Shown one piece after another: positions 44,474-52,606 of a stretch of 64,000 bases of DNA. The translations under genes were made by a program, and so were the position numbers. Within the stretch, counting starts at the first letter, position 1. Each line of letters begins with the position of its first letter. Source of the DNA: Myxococcus eversor (GTDB lineage Bacteria > Myxococcota > Myxococcia > Myxococcales > Myxococcaceae); assembly GCF_010894455.1 (NCBI RefSeq), contig NZ_JAAIXY010000018.1:205902-269901 (forward strand). Reading direction: 5' to 3'. The notes below the pieces were generated by a model that saw only the letters and a program-made list of their open reading frames with translations, was not told the DNA's origin and made no database searches.

Positions 44474-45787
44474 TTGTCCAATCTCAACCTGAAGGTCCTT
44501 TCTGGGGAAGGGCCGGATGTACGAGAGGGTGCGTCCGAAGTCGCGTCGGCGGGGACTCGCTCGTCCGAGGAGTTCGTGCGGGGGCGGGGCATCCGGTTGA
44601 TCCGCGAGGATGGCACGGCCTTCCTCGACGCGGCCTCCGGCACCTTCAACGTCCCGCTCGGGTATGACCACCCGGAGGTGACGGACGCGGTAATGGAGCA
44701 ACTGCGGCGCATGGCGCACGCCAGCTCCTCGCTGATGGCGGGGCAGGCGAAGCGGGTGCTCTCGGAGCTGCTCGCGCATGCGCCCGCGCACCTGACGGCC
44801 GGGTGGATGCGAGACATCACCGGCTCCACCGCCAACGAGTGCGCGGTGCAGGTGGCGCAGAAGGCCACGGGGAAGACAGACATCCTCAGCCTCTTCCTCT
44901 CGCACCATGGACAGACGCAGTTCACCACGGCGATTTCGGGCAATGCGTTTCGTCGCAAGGGCTTCCCGGAGTCGGTGTCACCGCACTCGGTGAAGGTGCC
45001 GGCGCCGTACTGCTACCGCTGCTTCTACAAGGCGAAGTACCCCGGCTGCGGGATGCTGTGCGTGGAGCGCATCAGCGACTTCGTCGAGTACGCGAGCAGC
45101 GGCTCGGTGGCGTGCATGCTGGTGGAGCCCGTGCTGGGCAACGGCGGCAACGTCGTGCCTCCCCCCGGCTACTTCCAGGCGCTCAACAAGCTGTGTGAGG
45201 AGAAGGGCATCCTCCTCATCGCGGACGAGGTGCAGACGGGCATGGGGCGCACCGGGCACCTGTTCGCCTCGGAGGCGCTCGGCTTCAAGCCGAACATCGT
45301 CACGCTGGCCAAGGGCCTGGGCGGCATCGGCATCCCCGTGGCGGCGGTGTTGTTCGAAGGCGCGCTGGATGTGATGGAGAGCCACGAGCACTCCTTCACC
45401 TCGGGGTGCAATCCACTGGCGCTCACCGCGGCGTCCGCGACGTTGAAGGCGATGACGTCCGGCCACCTGCTGGCCACCGTGCGACGCAACGGAATCGTGT
45501 TGGGAGAGCTGCTGAACCAGCTCGCCACGAAGTTCCCGTGCATCGGTGACGTGCGGGGCCTCGGGTACATGTGGGGCCTGGAGATTGTGCGCGCGGATGG
45601 CTCGCCCGACGTGGAGAAGACGCTGGCGCTCATCCGTGTCGCGGGGGAGCGGCACCAACTGGTGCTGCGCGGCTCCCGCTACAGCTTCGGCAACGTGGTG
45701 AAGGTGCGGCCTCCGCTCATCGCGACGCAGGACGACCTGGAAGAAATCGTCGCGCGGTTGTCTCGCGCGCTCGCGGACGTGGGCTGA
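44474..45787 (+). CDS. Class III PLP-dependent aminotransferase
   Basis: A 437-residue enzyme of the 4-aminobutyrate/ornithine aminotransferase-like subgroup. It has FLDAASGTFNVPLGYDHPEV, DITGSTANECAVQVAQKATG in the phosphate-cup region, LLIADEVQTGMGRTG with the PLP-pyridine-binding Asp, and NIVTLAKGLGGIGIPVAAVL with the Schiff-base lysine. The YCYRCFYKAKYPGCG insertion is as in aminotransferases acting on unusual amino acids or 2-oxo sugars. It starts at TTG 44474, preceded by GGGGGA. It is first gene of a seven-cistron-long plus-strand series (44474-50459), and so probably amination step of a small-molecule pathway (inference). Confidence 0.9.
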   Translation: MSNLNLKVLSGEGPDVREGASEVASAGTRSSEEFVRGRGIRLIREDGTAFLDAASGTFNVPLGYDHPEVTDAVMEQLRRMAHASSSLMAGQAKRVLSELLAHAPAHLTAGWMRDITGSTANECAVQVAQKATGKTDILSLFLSHHGQTQFTTAISGNAFRRKGFPESVSPHSVKVPAPYCYRCFYKAKYPGCGMLCVERISDFVEYASSGSVACMLVEPVLGNGGNVVPPPGYFQALNKLCEEKGILLIADEVQTGMGRTGHLFASEALGFKPNIVTLAKGLGGIGIPVAAVLFEGALDVMESHEHSFTSGCNPLALTAASATLKAMTSGHLLATVRRNGIVLGELLNQLATKFPCIGDVRGLGYMWGLEIVRADGSPDVEKTLALIRVAGERHQLVLRGSRYSFGNVVKVRPPLIATQDDLEEIVARLSRALADVG

Positions 45788-45810
45788 GTCGGGGACTCGA
45801 GGGGGAGCAC

Positions 45811-46848
45811 ATGAGGGCAGTGGTGTACACGACAGCCTGGGAGCTGGAGCTGCGCGAGCGCGCCGAGCCGTCCGCGCCCGTGCATGACGAGGTGATGGTG
45901 CGCGTGCGCGCCACCGGCATCTGCGGCACGGACCTGGGCATCATCGGCGGTGAGTACGCGGCGAAGCCCGGGGTGGTGCTGGGCCACGAGTCCTCGGGCG
46001 AAGTCGTGGCCGTGGGCCCCGCCGTGCGCCATGTGCAGGTGGGGGACCGCGTCGTCATCGACCCGACCTTCTTCTGTGGCCAGTGCCGGCTGTGTCGCAC
46101 GGGGCGGCAGAACCACTGTCTGCGCAAGGGCGAGACGGAGACGGGCGTCAGCGCCGACGGCACCATGGCGCCGCTGCACAAGACGACGGAGCGCTTCCTC
46201 TACACGCTGCCCGCGCACGTGAACTTCGAGGAGGCCAGCCTCACCGAGCCCCTGAGCTGCGCCGTCACGGGCGCGAACCAACTGCGCTTGCGTCCTTCGC
46301 TGCGCACGGTGGTGCTCGGCGGTGGGCCCATGGGTGTGTTGTATGCGTGGGTGCTGGCGGGCCTGGGGTTGACGGGGACGCTGGTGGAGCGCTCTCCCGC
46401 GCGGCGTGAGCTGTGTCGCGAAGTCGTGGACCGGCGCTGGACGGTGGCCGAGTCACTGGACGAGGTCTGCGCGCGCTACTCCTCGGATGCGGCGCCGCTG
46501 GACGTGGTGGTGGACACCACGGGGCGACTGGCCGGTGAAGCGCTGACGAAGCTGTCGCGCGGCGGGCAGTTGTTGCTGGTGGGCCTCAAGCGTCACGAGG
46601 TGGCGCTGGACGTGGGGGCCATCGCGGACCGCAGCCTGTCCGTGCAGGGCTCCATCGACTCGCTGGACAGCAGCTTCGCCACCGCGCTGCACCTCATCAG
46701 CTCGGGCGTGGTGCCCGCGCGTCGACTCGTTTCGCACCGGCTGCCGTTGGCGTCGTTCCGCGAGGGACTGGCGCTGGTGGGCTGCGACGTGGGGGCCCGG
46801 CGTCAGGGCGCTCCCGCGGCCGCGCTGAAGGTCGTCCTCCAACCCTGA
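45811..46848 (+). CDS. Zinc-dependent medium-chain alcohol/polyol dehydrogenase
   Basis: A 345-residue enzyme. Catalytic zinc ligands lie in ATGICGTDLG and LGHESSGEVV; the structural zinc site is CGQCRLCRTGRQNHC with four cysteines; the Rossmann nucleotide-binding segment is TVVLGGGPMGVLYAWVLAGL. Overall it resembles sorbitol/threonine dehydrogenases and the dehydrogenases of aminocyclitol pathways that make a ketone for transamination. It starts 23 bp after the aminotransferase stop with GGGGGAG six bases upstream, so oxidation followed by transamination of a polyol or sugar is a natural reading (inference). Confidence 0.9.
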   Translation: MRAVVYTTAWELELRERAEPSAPVHDEVMVRVRATGICGTDLGIIGGEYAAKPGVVLGHESSGEVVAVGPAVRHVQVGDRVVIDPTFFCGQCRLCRTGRQNHCLRKGETETGVSADGTMAPLHKTTERFLYTLPAHVNFEEASLTEPLSCAVTGANQLRLRPSLRTVVLGGGPMGVLYAWVLAGLGLTGTLVERSPARRELCREVVDRRWTVAESLDEVCARYSSDAAPLDVVVDTTGRLAGEALTKLSRGGQLLLVGLKRHEVALDVGAIADRSLSVQGSIDSLDSSFATALHLISSGVVPARRLVSHRLPLASFREGLALVGCDVGARRQGAPAAALKVVLQP

Positions 46849-46869
46849 AGTCCGAGCGAGGCACTCACG

Positions 46870-47514
46870 ATGATTCATGGACTGCTGATTGAAGGCACGG
46901 ACTACGCGGGCAAGACGACGGTATGCAAGCTGTTGGGCGCGCACCTGACGGCGGCGGGGCTGCCGGCGCGGCTGGGGCATTGCTACGTGTTCGACATGCC
47001 CATCCTCGACCACTTCCTGGCCGAGGCGAAGCGCACGCCGGACCTGCTCCAGATTGACTGGTTCTACTCGGCGAACATCCTGTTGGACCTGGCGCGCTGT
47101 CATCGAGGGTTGCCGTCGGGTTTCCTCGTCCAGGACAGACATTGGCTCAGCCAGGTGGGGCGCAACCGCTTCTTCCATCCGGACGTCGCGGGACTGCCCA
47201 GTCAGCTCATCTGGGATGAGCACCTGCCGTTCGCGTTCAACTACTACCTGACGTCCACGCCGAAGGCGAAGCGGGAGCGGGCGCTGCTGCGTCCCTCCAA
47301 GTCGGTGCGGGACACGTACCTGCGCGACAACCCGGAGCGGCACCAGGCCTACGACGAGTTCCTCGTGTCGCTGCTGCCCTCGGAGGAGCGCTGGACGGTG
47401 GTGGACACCAGCGAGCTGCGGCCGGAGCAGGTGGCCGAGCGCATCGCCACGGACGTGCTGCGTCGACTGCATGCGGAGGCCCCGGCGCAGGTGCGGCCGG
47501 CGGTGGCTCGCTAG
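46870..47514 (+). CDS. Thymidylate-kinase-like P-loop kinase
   Basis: A 214-residue protein with LLIEGTDYAGKTTVCKLLG as Walker A and an early D-x-x-x motif as in dTMP kinases; the segment VQDRHWLSQVG corresponds to the D-R-Y/H phosphate-site motif. A basic lid follows (TPKAKRERALLRPSKSVRDT). The family phosphorylates nucleotides, but in this context, between a dehydrogenase and a PfkB kinase, the substrate could be another small phosphate or sugar. It starts 21 bp after the dehydrogenase. A housekeeping tmk would normally be elsewhere, so this looks like a recruited paralogue (inference). Confidence 0.8.
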   Translation: MIHGLLIEGTDYAGKTTVCKLLGAHLTAAGLPARLGHCYVFDMPILDHFLAEAKRTPDLLQIDWFYSANILLDLARCHRGLPSGFLVQDRHWLSQVGRNRFFHPDVAGLPSQLIWDEHLPFAFNYYLTSTPKAKRERALLRPSKSVRDTYLRDNPERHQAYDEFLVSLLPSEERWTVVDTSELRPEQVAERIATDVLRRLHAEAPAQVRPAVAR

Positions 47515-47588
47515 TGGGCTCGGCGGGCTCGGTGGGTGGCAGGCGGAGCACCGGGAAGGGTGAAGCCATTCAGGCACGGGAGGGCGCC

Positions 47589-48506
47589 ATGGAAGTGCTC
47601 GTCATCGGAAACAACACGGTGGACATCGTCTTCTCCACGCGCGAGGCGCTGGTGACGGACGGCAAGGTGCAGGCGGATGGGCTGCGCTTCTTCGGCGGCG
47701 GGCAGGGCGCCAACGTGGCGGCGATGCTGGGCGCGCTGGGCGTGAGCACGCGCTACTTCGGCGTCTTTGGTGGCGGGGACTTCGGACGGCTGGCGCGGGG
47801 CTCGCTGGTGGAGTCCGGCGTGGTGGTGGAGGGAAGCCTCACGGTGGCGGACTGTCCGCAGCACTCGGCGGCCATCGTCGTGGACACCACGCGCGGCACG
47901 CGCTCGCTCGTGATGCACAAGGACGCGCGGCTGCGCATGGATGGCATTCCGGCCGAGGCCGCGCCGTTGGACCAGTGCGGCCTGGTGTACCTGGACGGGC
48001 ACGAGCCCGCCTTCTCGCTGGCGCTGGCGAAGCGCGCGAGAGCCTTGGGTCTGCCAGTGCTGGCGGACGCGGAGGTAGCGGAGGAGGCGCGGCCGCTGTT
48101 GCCGTACCTCACCAGCCTGGTGGCGCCGGGCAAGGTGCTGCGCGAGCTGACGGGGGAGCGCGAGCTGTCTGTCGCCGCGCGGACGCTGCTGGCTGGGGGA
48201 CTGCGCGTGGTGGTGGGCACGCTGGGCGCGGAGGGCTGCGAGGGGTGGACGGCGCAAGGCGAGCACCACCGCGTCGCGGCGGAGCGCTGCGAGGTGGTGG
48301 ACACCACGGGCGCGGGAGACGCGTTCCATGCGGGCTACATCGCGGCGGTGCAGGCGGGGCAGGGCTTCGGCGAGGCGCTGCGCTTCGCGACGAAGGTGGC
48401 GGCGGTGAAGTGCGGAGTCCCGGGGCCGCGCGCGGGCGTGGACCGGCTGGCGCTGCTGGGCGTGGGACTGGGCGCGAGCGGGGGCGCGTCTCTCTCGCTG
48501 CTCTAG
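47589..48506 (+). CDS. PfkB-family carbohydrate/nucleoside kinase
   Basis: A 305-residue ribokinase-like enzyme from the ATG at 47589 with GGAGG six bases upstream. It has VLVIGNNTVDIVF at the N-terminus, the first PfkB signature FFGGGQGANVAAMLGALG, a lid strand, and the second signature CEVVDTTGAGDAFHAGY with the catalytic Asp (third from last in GAGD). The family phosphorylates sugars or nucleosides. It is in series with the dehydrogenase and the two other kinase-like genes. The substrate cannot be told from sequence. Confidence 0.9.
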   Translation: MEVLVIGNNTVDIVFSTREALVTDGKVQADGLRFFGGGQGANVAAMLGALGVSTRYFGVFGGGDFGRLARGSLVESGVVVEGSLTVADCPQHSAAIVVDTTRGTRSLVMHKDARLRMDGIPAEAAPLDQCGLVYLDGHEPAFSLALAKRARALGLPVLADAEVAEEARPLLPYLTSLVAPGKVLRELTGERELSVAARTLLAGGLRVVVGTLGAEGCEGWTAQGEHHRVAAERCEVVDTTGAGDAFHAGYIAAVQAGQGFGEALRFATKVAAVKCGVPGPRAGVDRLALLGVGLGASGGASLSLL

Positions 48507-48534
48507 CGGCGATGGGGACACGGGGGACCGAGCC

Positions 48535-49410
48535 ATGAAGGTCATCGTCACGGGGGCCAGCGGATTTCTGGGGCGCAGGGTGATGCGCGCGCTGCGGATG
48601 GAGGGAGTCCAGGCCCAGGGCACCTGGAGCGCGACGCCGCGCCAGGGGCTGATGCGCCTGGACATCACCGATGCGCGCGCGGTGGACACCGCCTTCACGG
48701 AGGGCCGCTTCGACGTGTGCATCCACGCGGCGGCGCGTTGCAACCTGGACGACTGCGAGCGTCACCGGTCCGCCGCGACGAACATCAACGTGGGAGGCAC
48801 GGGCAACGTGGTGGAGGCGTGCCGACGCACGCGCACGCGGCTGCTCTACGTGTCCACGGACCATGTCTTCGATGGCGCCCCCGCGCGCACGTACGTGGAG
48901 ACGGACGAGCCCCGGCCGCTCCAGCACTACGGCGTCACCAAGCGAGAGGGCGAGCTGCTGGCGCTGACGCTGGAGGACGCGTTGGTGCTGCGCGTGCCGT
49001 TGCTCTACGGCCTCACGGGGCCGGACGAGAAGGCGACCTTCGTCACGTCCATGCTGGAGCAACTGGCCACGGGCCAGCCCGTGTATGTGGATGGCGAGCA
49101 GGTGCGCTACCCGGTGCTGGTGGACGAGGTGGCGGGCCTGCTGGCGCGGCTCGCGGGGGGCGGCGTGCGGGGCGTGCTGCATTTCAGCGGCGGCGAGGCC
49201 ACCACGAAGTATTCGTGGGCGCGGCGGCTGGCGCATGCCTTCAACCTGGATGTGTCGTTGGTGCGCACGCGCAAGGAGTCGTCGCTCGCGGTGCGTCCCC
49301 GGGACAACCGGCTGGAGTCAACGCGGCTGTCGGCGCTGGGACTGAAGGCGCCGTTCTCCCTCTCGGAGGGAATGGATGTCCTCCGTTACCAGAGGGGGGC
49401 GGGCGTATGA
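48535..49410 (+). CDS. RmlD-like NAD(P)-dependent sugar-nucleotide reductase
   Basis: A 291-residue short-chain dehydrogenase of the RmlD (dTDP-4-dehydrorhamnose reductase) and MAT2B-like group. It has VIVTGASGFLGRRVMRAL as dinucleotide fold, DVCIHAAARCNLDDCE, LLYVSTDHVFDGAPA with the catalytic Ser-Thr-Asp and YGVTKREGE with the Y-x-x-x-K pair. It probably reduces a 4-keto sugar nucleotide or related ketone with NADPH. It overlaps the next gene by ATGA, and follows the PfkB kinase by 28 bp. Confidence 0.87.
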   Translation: MKVIVTGASGFLGRRVMRALRMEGVQAQGTWSATPRQGLMRLDITDARAVDTAFTEGRFDVCIHAAARCNLDDCERHRSAATNINVGGTGNVVEACRRTRTRLLYVSTDHVFDGAPARTYVETDEPRPLQHYGVTKREGELLALTLEDALVLRVPLLYGLTGPDEKATFVTSMLEQLATGQPVYVDGEQVRYPVLVDEVAGLLARLAGGGVRGVLHFSGGEATTKYSWARRLAHAFNLDVSLVRTRKESSLAVRPRDNRLESTRLSALGLKAPFSLSEGMDVLRYQRGAGV

Positions 49411-50459
49411 GCATCGCGCGAGCCGAGGGTGACTGGCGCGGAGTGATGCGCGATGTGCGCGTGTCGGGCAGCCGCGTCACCAAGCGGGCCACGCACGGGC
49501 GCGACAAGCTGTTGCGTGAAGTCGCGTGGCTGAAGGCGCTGCCTCCACGCGCGGCGGAGCGCTTCCCCCGGGTGCTGGAGGTGCGCACCGGCGCGGACTG
49601 GGCCGAGTACGACATGGACTTCTGTCCATGGCCGGAGCTGTCGCGGGTGCTGGTGGACGGCACGCTGACGGTGGGCGAGGCGGTGGGCGGCACGCGGAGC
49701 ATCGTGGCCTTCGCCTTCGACGTGCTCTACGCGGACCACCACCGTCCCGCGCCCGAGGGCTTCTTCCACGCCAGCTATGTGGACAAGTTCTGGAGAAGGG
49801 CCAGCGCGGGCCGGGGCCTGTCGGCGCGCTTTGACCGGCTGTGCGCGGCGGGGAGCCTGGAAATCAACGGCCGGCTTCATCGGAGCGCGGCCGAGCTGGT
49901 GCGCGCGCTGGAGCGGGACACGGAGTTGCTCGCGCGACTGAACCCGCCTCGGGTGGGACGGTTCCACGGCGACTTCAAGTTCGACAACGTCCTCTTGGAG
50001 CCGGCGACGAATCGTTTCCTGCTGTTGGACCCGCGCGGCTCGACTGTCACGGGGGATGCGGACAGCGACTACCTGGAGGACCTGGCCAAGCTGCGCACCT
50101 GTACGAGGGGTCTCTACGATTTGGTGCGCGCGGGCGCGGCGCGGGTGACCGAGGGCATCGATGGCCTGTCCTGGGAGTGGGCCTTGTGGGCGAAGCCCGC
50201 GTTGGAGCGCTTCGCCGCGCTGGATGCGTGGCTGAGCGAGGAGCTGCCCGCGCGAGCGCTGGCCCGAGGTGACACCGACTGGCGCGTGCGGTGGGACTTC
50301 GTCACGCCGCTGCTGCTCCTGGCCAATGCCCCGTTCCAACTGGCGCCGGTGAATCCTCGCACCGAGGACATCGCATTGGTGCTGCATGCCACGGGCGTGC
50401 GGCTGCTGGCGGAGGCGCTGGAGCGTCACGGCACGCGGAGCGCGGAGGTGCGGCCATGA
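49407..50459 (+). CDS. Aminoglycoside-phosphotransferase-like enzyme
   Basis: A 350-residue protein from the ATG at 49407, overlapping the RmlD stop. It is an APH/choline-kinase-fold phosphotransferase: VGRFHGDFKFDNVLLEPATN has the H-G-D-x-x-x-x-N catalytic loop, and LLLDPRGSTVTGD the following metal-binding Asp. The N-terminal lobe contains GSRVTKRATHG with a lysine suited to ATP. The family moves phosphate from ATP to hydroxyls of aminoglycosides, sugars or lipids. In this operon it may phosphorylate the pathway product or confer self-resistance (inference). Its stop is overlapped by the first of three 45-bp repeats. Confidence 0.82.
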   Translation: MSIARAEGDWRGVMRDVRVSGSRVTKRATHGRDKLLREVAWLKALPPRAAERFPRVLEVRTGADWAEYDMDFCPWPELSRVLVDGTLTVGEAVGGTRSIVAFAFDVLYADHHRPAPEGFFHASYVDKFWRRASAGRGLSARFDRLCAAGSLEINGRLHRSAAELVRALERDTELLARLNPPRVGRFHGDFKFDNVLLEPATNRFLLLDPRGSTVTGDADSDYLEDLAKLRTCTRGLYDLVRAGAARVTEGIDGLSWEWALWAKPALERFAALDAWLSEELPARALARGDTDWRVRWDFVTPLLLLANAPFQLAPVNPRTEDIALVLHATGVRLLAEALERHGTRSAEVRP

Positions 50460-50590
50460 CGCGCGCCACGCGGAAGCGCGCGGTCCTCCGAGGCGGCGTC
50501 ATGAGGCGCGGGGCGAGGAACCCTTCAGCCCTCCGAGCCGATGTCATGACGCGCGAGGCGCGAAATTGCTCAGTCCTCCGAAGCGGCGTG
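50456..50590 (+). repeat. Three 45-bp ATG-led direct repeats
   Basis: Units at 50456-50500, 50501-50545 and 50546-50590, each starting with ATGA and ending in a C-C-T-C-C-G-A-rich segment. The first ATGA overlaps the stop of the phosphotransferase gene. Unit length is a multiple of three, and the frame reads 15-residue repeats (MTRATRKRAVLRGGV, MRRGARNPSALRADV, MTREARNCSVLRSGV). The third unit overlaps the last codons of the minus-strand PdxJ-like gene, so its C-terminus (AASED) comes from the repeat. Confidence 0.85.
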
Positions 50591-51322
50591 GAGGAAGCCG
50601 GGCAGCACCGCCCGCAGGCCCGCGATGACGGCGGCGGCCACGAAGGCATGTCCCACGGACACGAGCGTGGGGCGCACGGCGCGAATCAGTGGAGGCAGAT
50701 GACGCTTGTCCAGGTCGTGCGCGGCATTGACGTCCAGGCCGTGCTCGCGGGCCCGGTCCGCCGCGCGCACGAGTGCCTCCAGCGCACCCTCCTGCGCGGG
50801 TGTACCGAAGCCCTCCACGTAGTCACGGCAGTTCAGCTCGACGGCGGCGACACCAGCTCGGGCGACCAGGTCCACGGCCTCCGGCTCCGGGTCCACGAAC
50901 ACGGAGAGGCGCGTGCGTCCGCTCAGCGTTCGTGCCCAGTGAGAGAGCCTGAGCTGGTCATCCCCGGGGTGCCAGCCGCGCTGCGTGGTGAGGTGGTGGG
51001 CCTCGAAGGGCGTCACCACCCAGCAGCCGACGCCGGGGGTGCGCTCCAGCAGCGCGCCGAGGTCCTCGCGCAGGTCTCCGCCGACATGCAGCGTGGCGTG
51101 GCCCTCGCGCACGGCGTCCAACGCGGCGAGCGCGGTGACGTCGTGGGGCTTCACGTGCCGGTGGTCGGACCACTGGTGGACCATCAGCGCGCGGCAGCCG
51201 CCTTCGATGAGCGTGCGCGCCGCCTCCGTCAAATCCGGCACGGCGCCGCCGCGCGACGAGCGCAGCAGGGCGACCTTGTTGAGTCCCACGCGCAGCAGGG
51301 GTGTCGGCACAGCGGCACGCAT
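50570..51322 (-). CDS. PdxJ-like TIM-barrel protein with altered active site
   Basis: A 250-residue protein from the ATG at 51322 (GGGAGG seven bases upstream). It follows pyridoxine-5-phosphate synthase (PdxJ) along its whole length: LRVGLNKVALLRSSRGG, VHQWSDHRHVKPHDV, VNAAHDLDKRHLP and VSVGHAFVAAAV align to E. coli blocks. But the first block lacks the I-D-H residues of PdxJ, the arginine of H-L-R-E-D is tryptophan here and the catalytic Glu of N-L-E-M is replaced (TLHVGG). It therefore may not make pyridoxine phosphate, and rather acts on a related phosphate (inference). It is convergent with the phosphotransferase and divergent from the precursor peptide. A true pdxJ would normally be elsewhere in the genome. 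Confidence 0.7.
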   Translation of the reverse strand: MRAAVPTPLLRVGLNKVALLRSSRGGAVPDLTEAARTLIEGGCRALMVHQWSDHRHVKPHDVTALAALDAVREGHATLHVGGDLREDLGALLERTPGVGCWVVTPFEAHHLTTQRGWHPGDDQLRLSHWARTLSGRTRLSVFVDPEPEAVDLVARAGVAAVELNCRDYVEGFGTPAQEGALEALVRAADRAREHGLDVNAAHDLDKRHLPPLIRAVRPTLVSVGHAFVAAAVIAGLRAVLPGFLHAASED

Positions 51323-51487
51323 CGACGGACCTCCCGGTTCCAGGCGCCCATCCTCGCATGGCCGCCGGGTCGCGACATGCGCCGCGTGGCGTGAGCGTCT
51401 CCTTCCGAATTCAGCGGCCCCGCGCATGGCCGCGCCAGGTGCAGCACGCAGCACGCAGTGAACGAAGACCCATCAAGGAGCATCACC

Positions 51488-51670
51488 ATGAACAAGCCTC
51501 GTAGCGTTGCCATCAAGCTGTCCGCCGACACCATGAAGTGCGTCGTCGGTGGTTCCATCTCCACCCTGCCCACCGGCCCGGTCATCACCCAGCCGCTGCC
51601 CACCCTGCCCGGTCCCATCGTCACGGGACCCATCATCGTGGGCCCGGGCCGCGTCTTCCCGGTGCTGTGA
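51488..51670 (+). CDS. Putative RiPP/bacteriocin precursor peptide with double-glycine leader
   Basis: A 60-residue peptide from the ATG at 51488, with AAGGAG seven bases upstream. Residues 1-22 form a leader that fits the double-glycine consensus exactly: L11, S12, M16, V19, G21, G22 (KLSADTMKCVVGG). The predicted 38-residue core begins SISTLPTGP and is rich in Pro, Gly, Ile, Val, Leu and Thr, with one Arg, no Cys, no Lys and no acidic residues; LPT and TGP each occur twice. Downstream genes encode PqqD-like, oxidase-like and C39-exporter proteins, which supports a modified, leader-cleaved peptide product. It is not a match to any precursor family I recognise. Confidence 0.72.
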   Translation: MNKPRSVAIKLSADTMKCVVGGSISTLPTGPVITQPLPTLPGPIVTGPIIVGPGRVFPVL

Positions 51671-51713
51671 TTCGTCAGTGAAGGCTGACCGCGTGAGCCG
51701 TTGAGGTTCATGC

Positions 51714-51754
51714 AGGGGAGGCGCGGGCCGCTCAACCCGGCTCGCGCCTTCCTT
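51714..51754 (+). terminator. Attenuator-like hairpin after the precursor gene
   Basis: GGCGCGGGCC (51720-51729) pairs with GGCTCGCGCC (51739-51748), nine-base loop, with pairing extendable through AGGGGA and TTCCTT to 16 bp (some G-U pairs). The following T/C-rich run (TCCTTCCTCT) is weak for full termination. Its place between precursor and downstream genes suggests partial termination that yields more precursor than enzyme transcript. Confidence 0.62.
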
Positions 51755-51784
51755 CCTCTATCCGCTTCTGGTGTCTTTGCCCTC

Positions 51785-52606
51785 ATGACCCAACCCTCGC
51801 GTGACGAACTGATGAACCTGGTGGGCGTGGACCTTGACCAGTTGCTGGCGCTCGAGTCTTTGACGCCCGCGGTCGAGGCCGCCGTGTTCCTGTCTGGCTC
51901 CCTGGTGGAGGGGATGGGCAATGCCTTCTCCGACATCGACGTGTTCGTCGTCGGTCGGGGCGAGCCGACGGGCACCAGCCTGCACAAGGCCGGAGACGCG
52001 CTCTTCTCCGTGCACATGCTCGGCAAGCGGCGCGTGGACTTCGAGTACTGGAGCGAGGCGTCGGTGGAGGCGCTCGCCGCGAAGCTCGCCGCGTTGGACC
52101 TGGTGGAGGGGGGCCGGGACAACGTGATGATGGAGCGGCGGATGACGGAGGACGAAATCGTCTTCCTGCACCGCGTGCGCACGGGGGTGGCGCTGATTCA
52201 CGGCGACCGGCTGGACAAGTTGCGCTCGCGCTTCGACTTCCGTCGCCTGTCGTGGTGGTTGATGGAGGTGAAGATTCGCGAGGTCGACGACGCGCTCGAG
52301 GACCTCTACGGGATGATGGAGCAGCCGGACGTCGCGCTGATGCGCGCACGGGAGCTGCTCAACTCCACCTGCGATGCCTTCTGCCACTTCCGGGGCAACA
52401 CGAACATCCGTCGCAAGTGGCGCACGCGGATTCTGGGGAAGCTCGCGGAGGGCAGGGACGACGAGGCGCGCGATTTCGAGGAGCGCTTCTGGCAGCTCCA
52501 GTTCCCGGACGGCGCGCGGCTGTCCCAGCACCCCGAGGAGCTCAAGGCCTATCTGGAGACGTGCATCCGGGTGTGCAACCAGCTCACGGATATCATCCAG
52601 GAATGA
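51785..52606 (+). CDS. Nucleotidyltransferase-fold protein
   Basis: A 273-residue protein from the ATG at 51785. Residues about 30-60 carry the Pol-beta-type nucleotidyltransferase motif: VFLSGSLVEGMGNAFSDID (G-S then D-x-D) followed by VFVVGRG. A third acidic position may be in VDFEYWS. The C-terminal 150 residues are helical (LMEVKIREVDDALEDLYGMM, then a helix with LLNSTCDAFCHF). Related folds adenylylate antibiotics, proteins or sugars. In this cluster it could attach a nucleotide to the peptide or activate the small molecule made by the first operon (inference). It overlaps the PqqD-like gene by ATGA. Confidence 0.78.
   Translation: MTQPSRDELMNLVGVDLDQLLALESLTPAVEAAVFLSGSLVEGMGNAFSDIDVFVVGRGEPTGTSLHKAGDALFSVHMLGKRRVDFEYWSEASVEALAAKLAALDLVEGGRDNVMMERRMTEDEIVFLHRVRTGVALIHGDRLDKLRSRFDFRRLSWWLMEVKIREVDDALEDLYGMMEQPDVALMRARELLNSTCDAFCHFRGNTNIRRKWRTRILGKLAEGRDDEARDFEERFWQLQFPDGARLSQHPEELKAYLETCIRVCNQLTDIIQE

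Noticed and set aside
50291..51394. A long plus-strand frame across the 45-bp repeats and the PdxJ-like gene
   Set aside because: Beyond the repeats it is antisense to the PdxJ-like gene and has shadow-like composition. Only the repeat part itself is reported.
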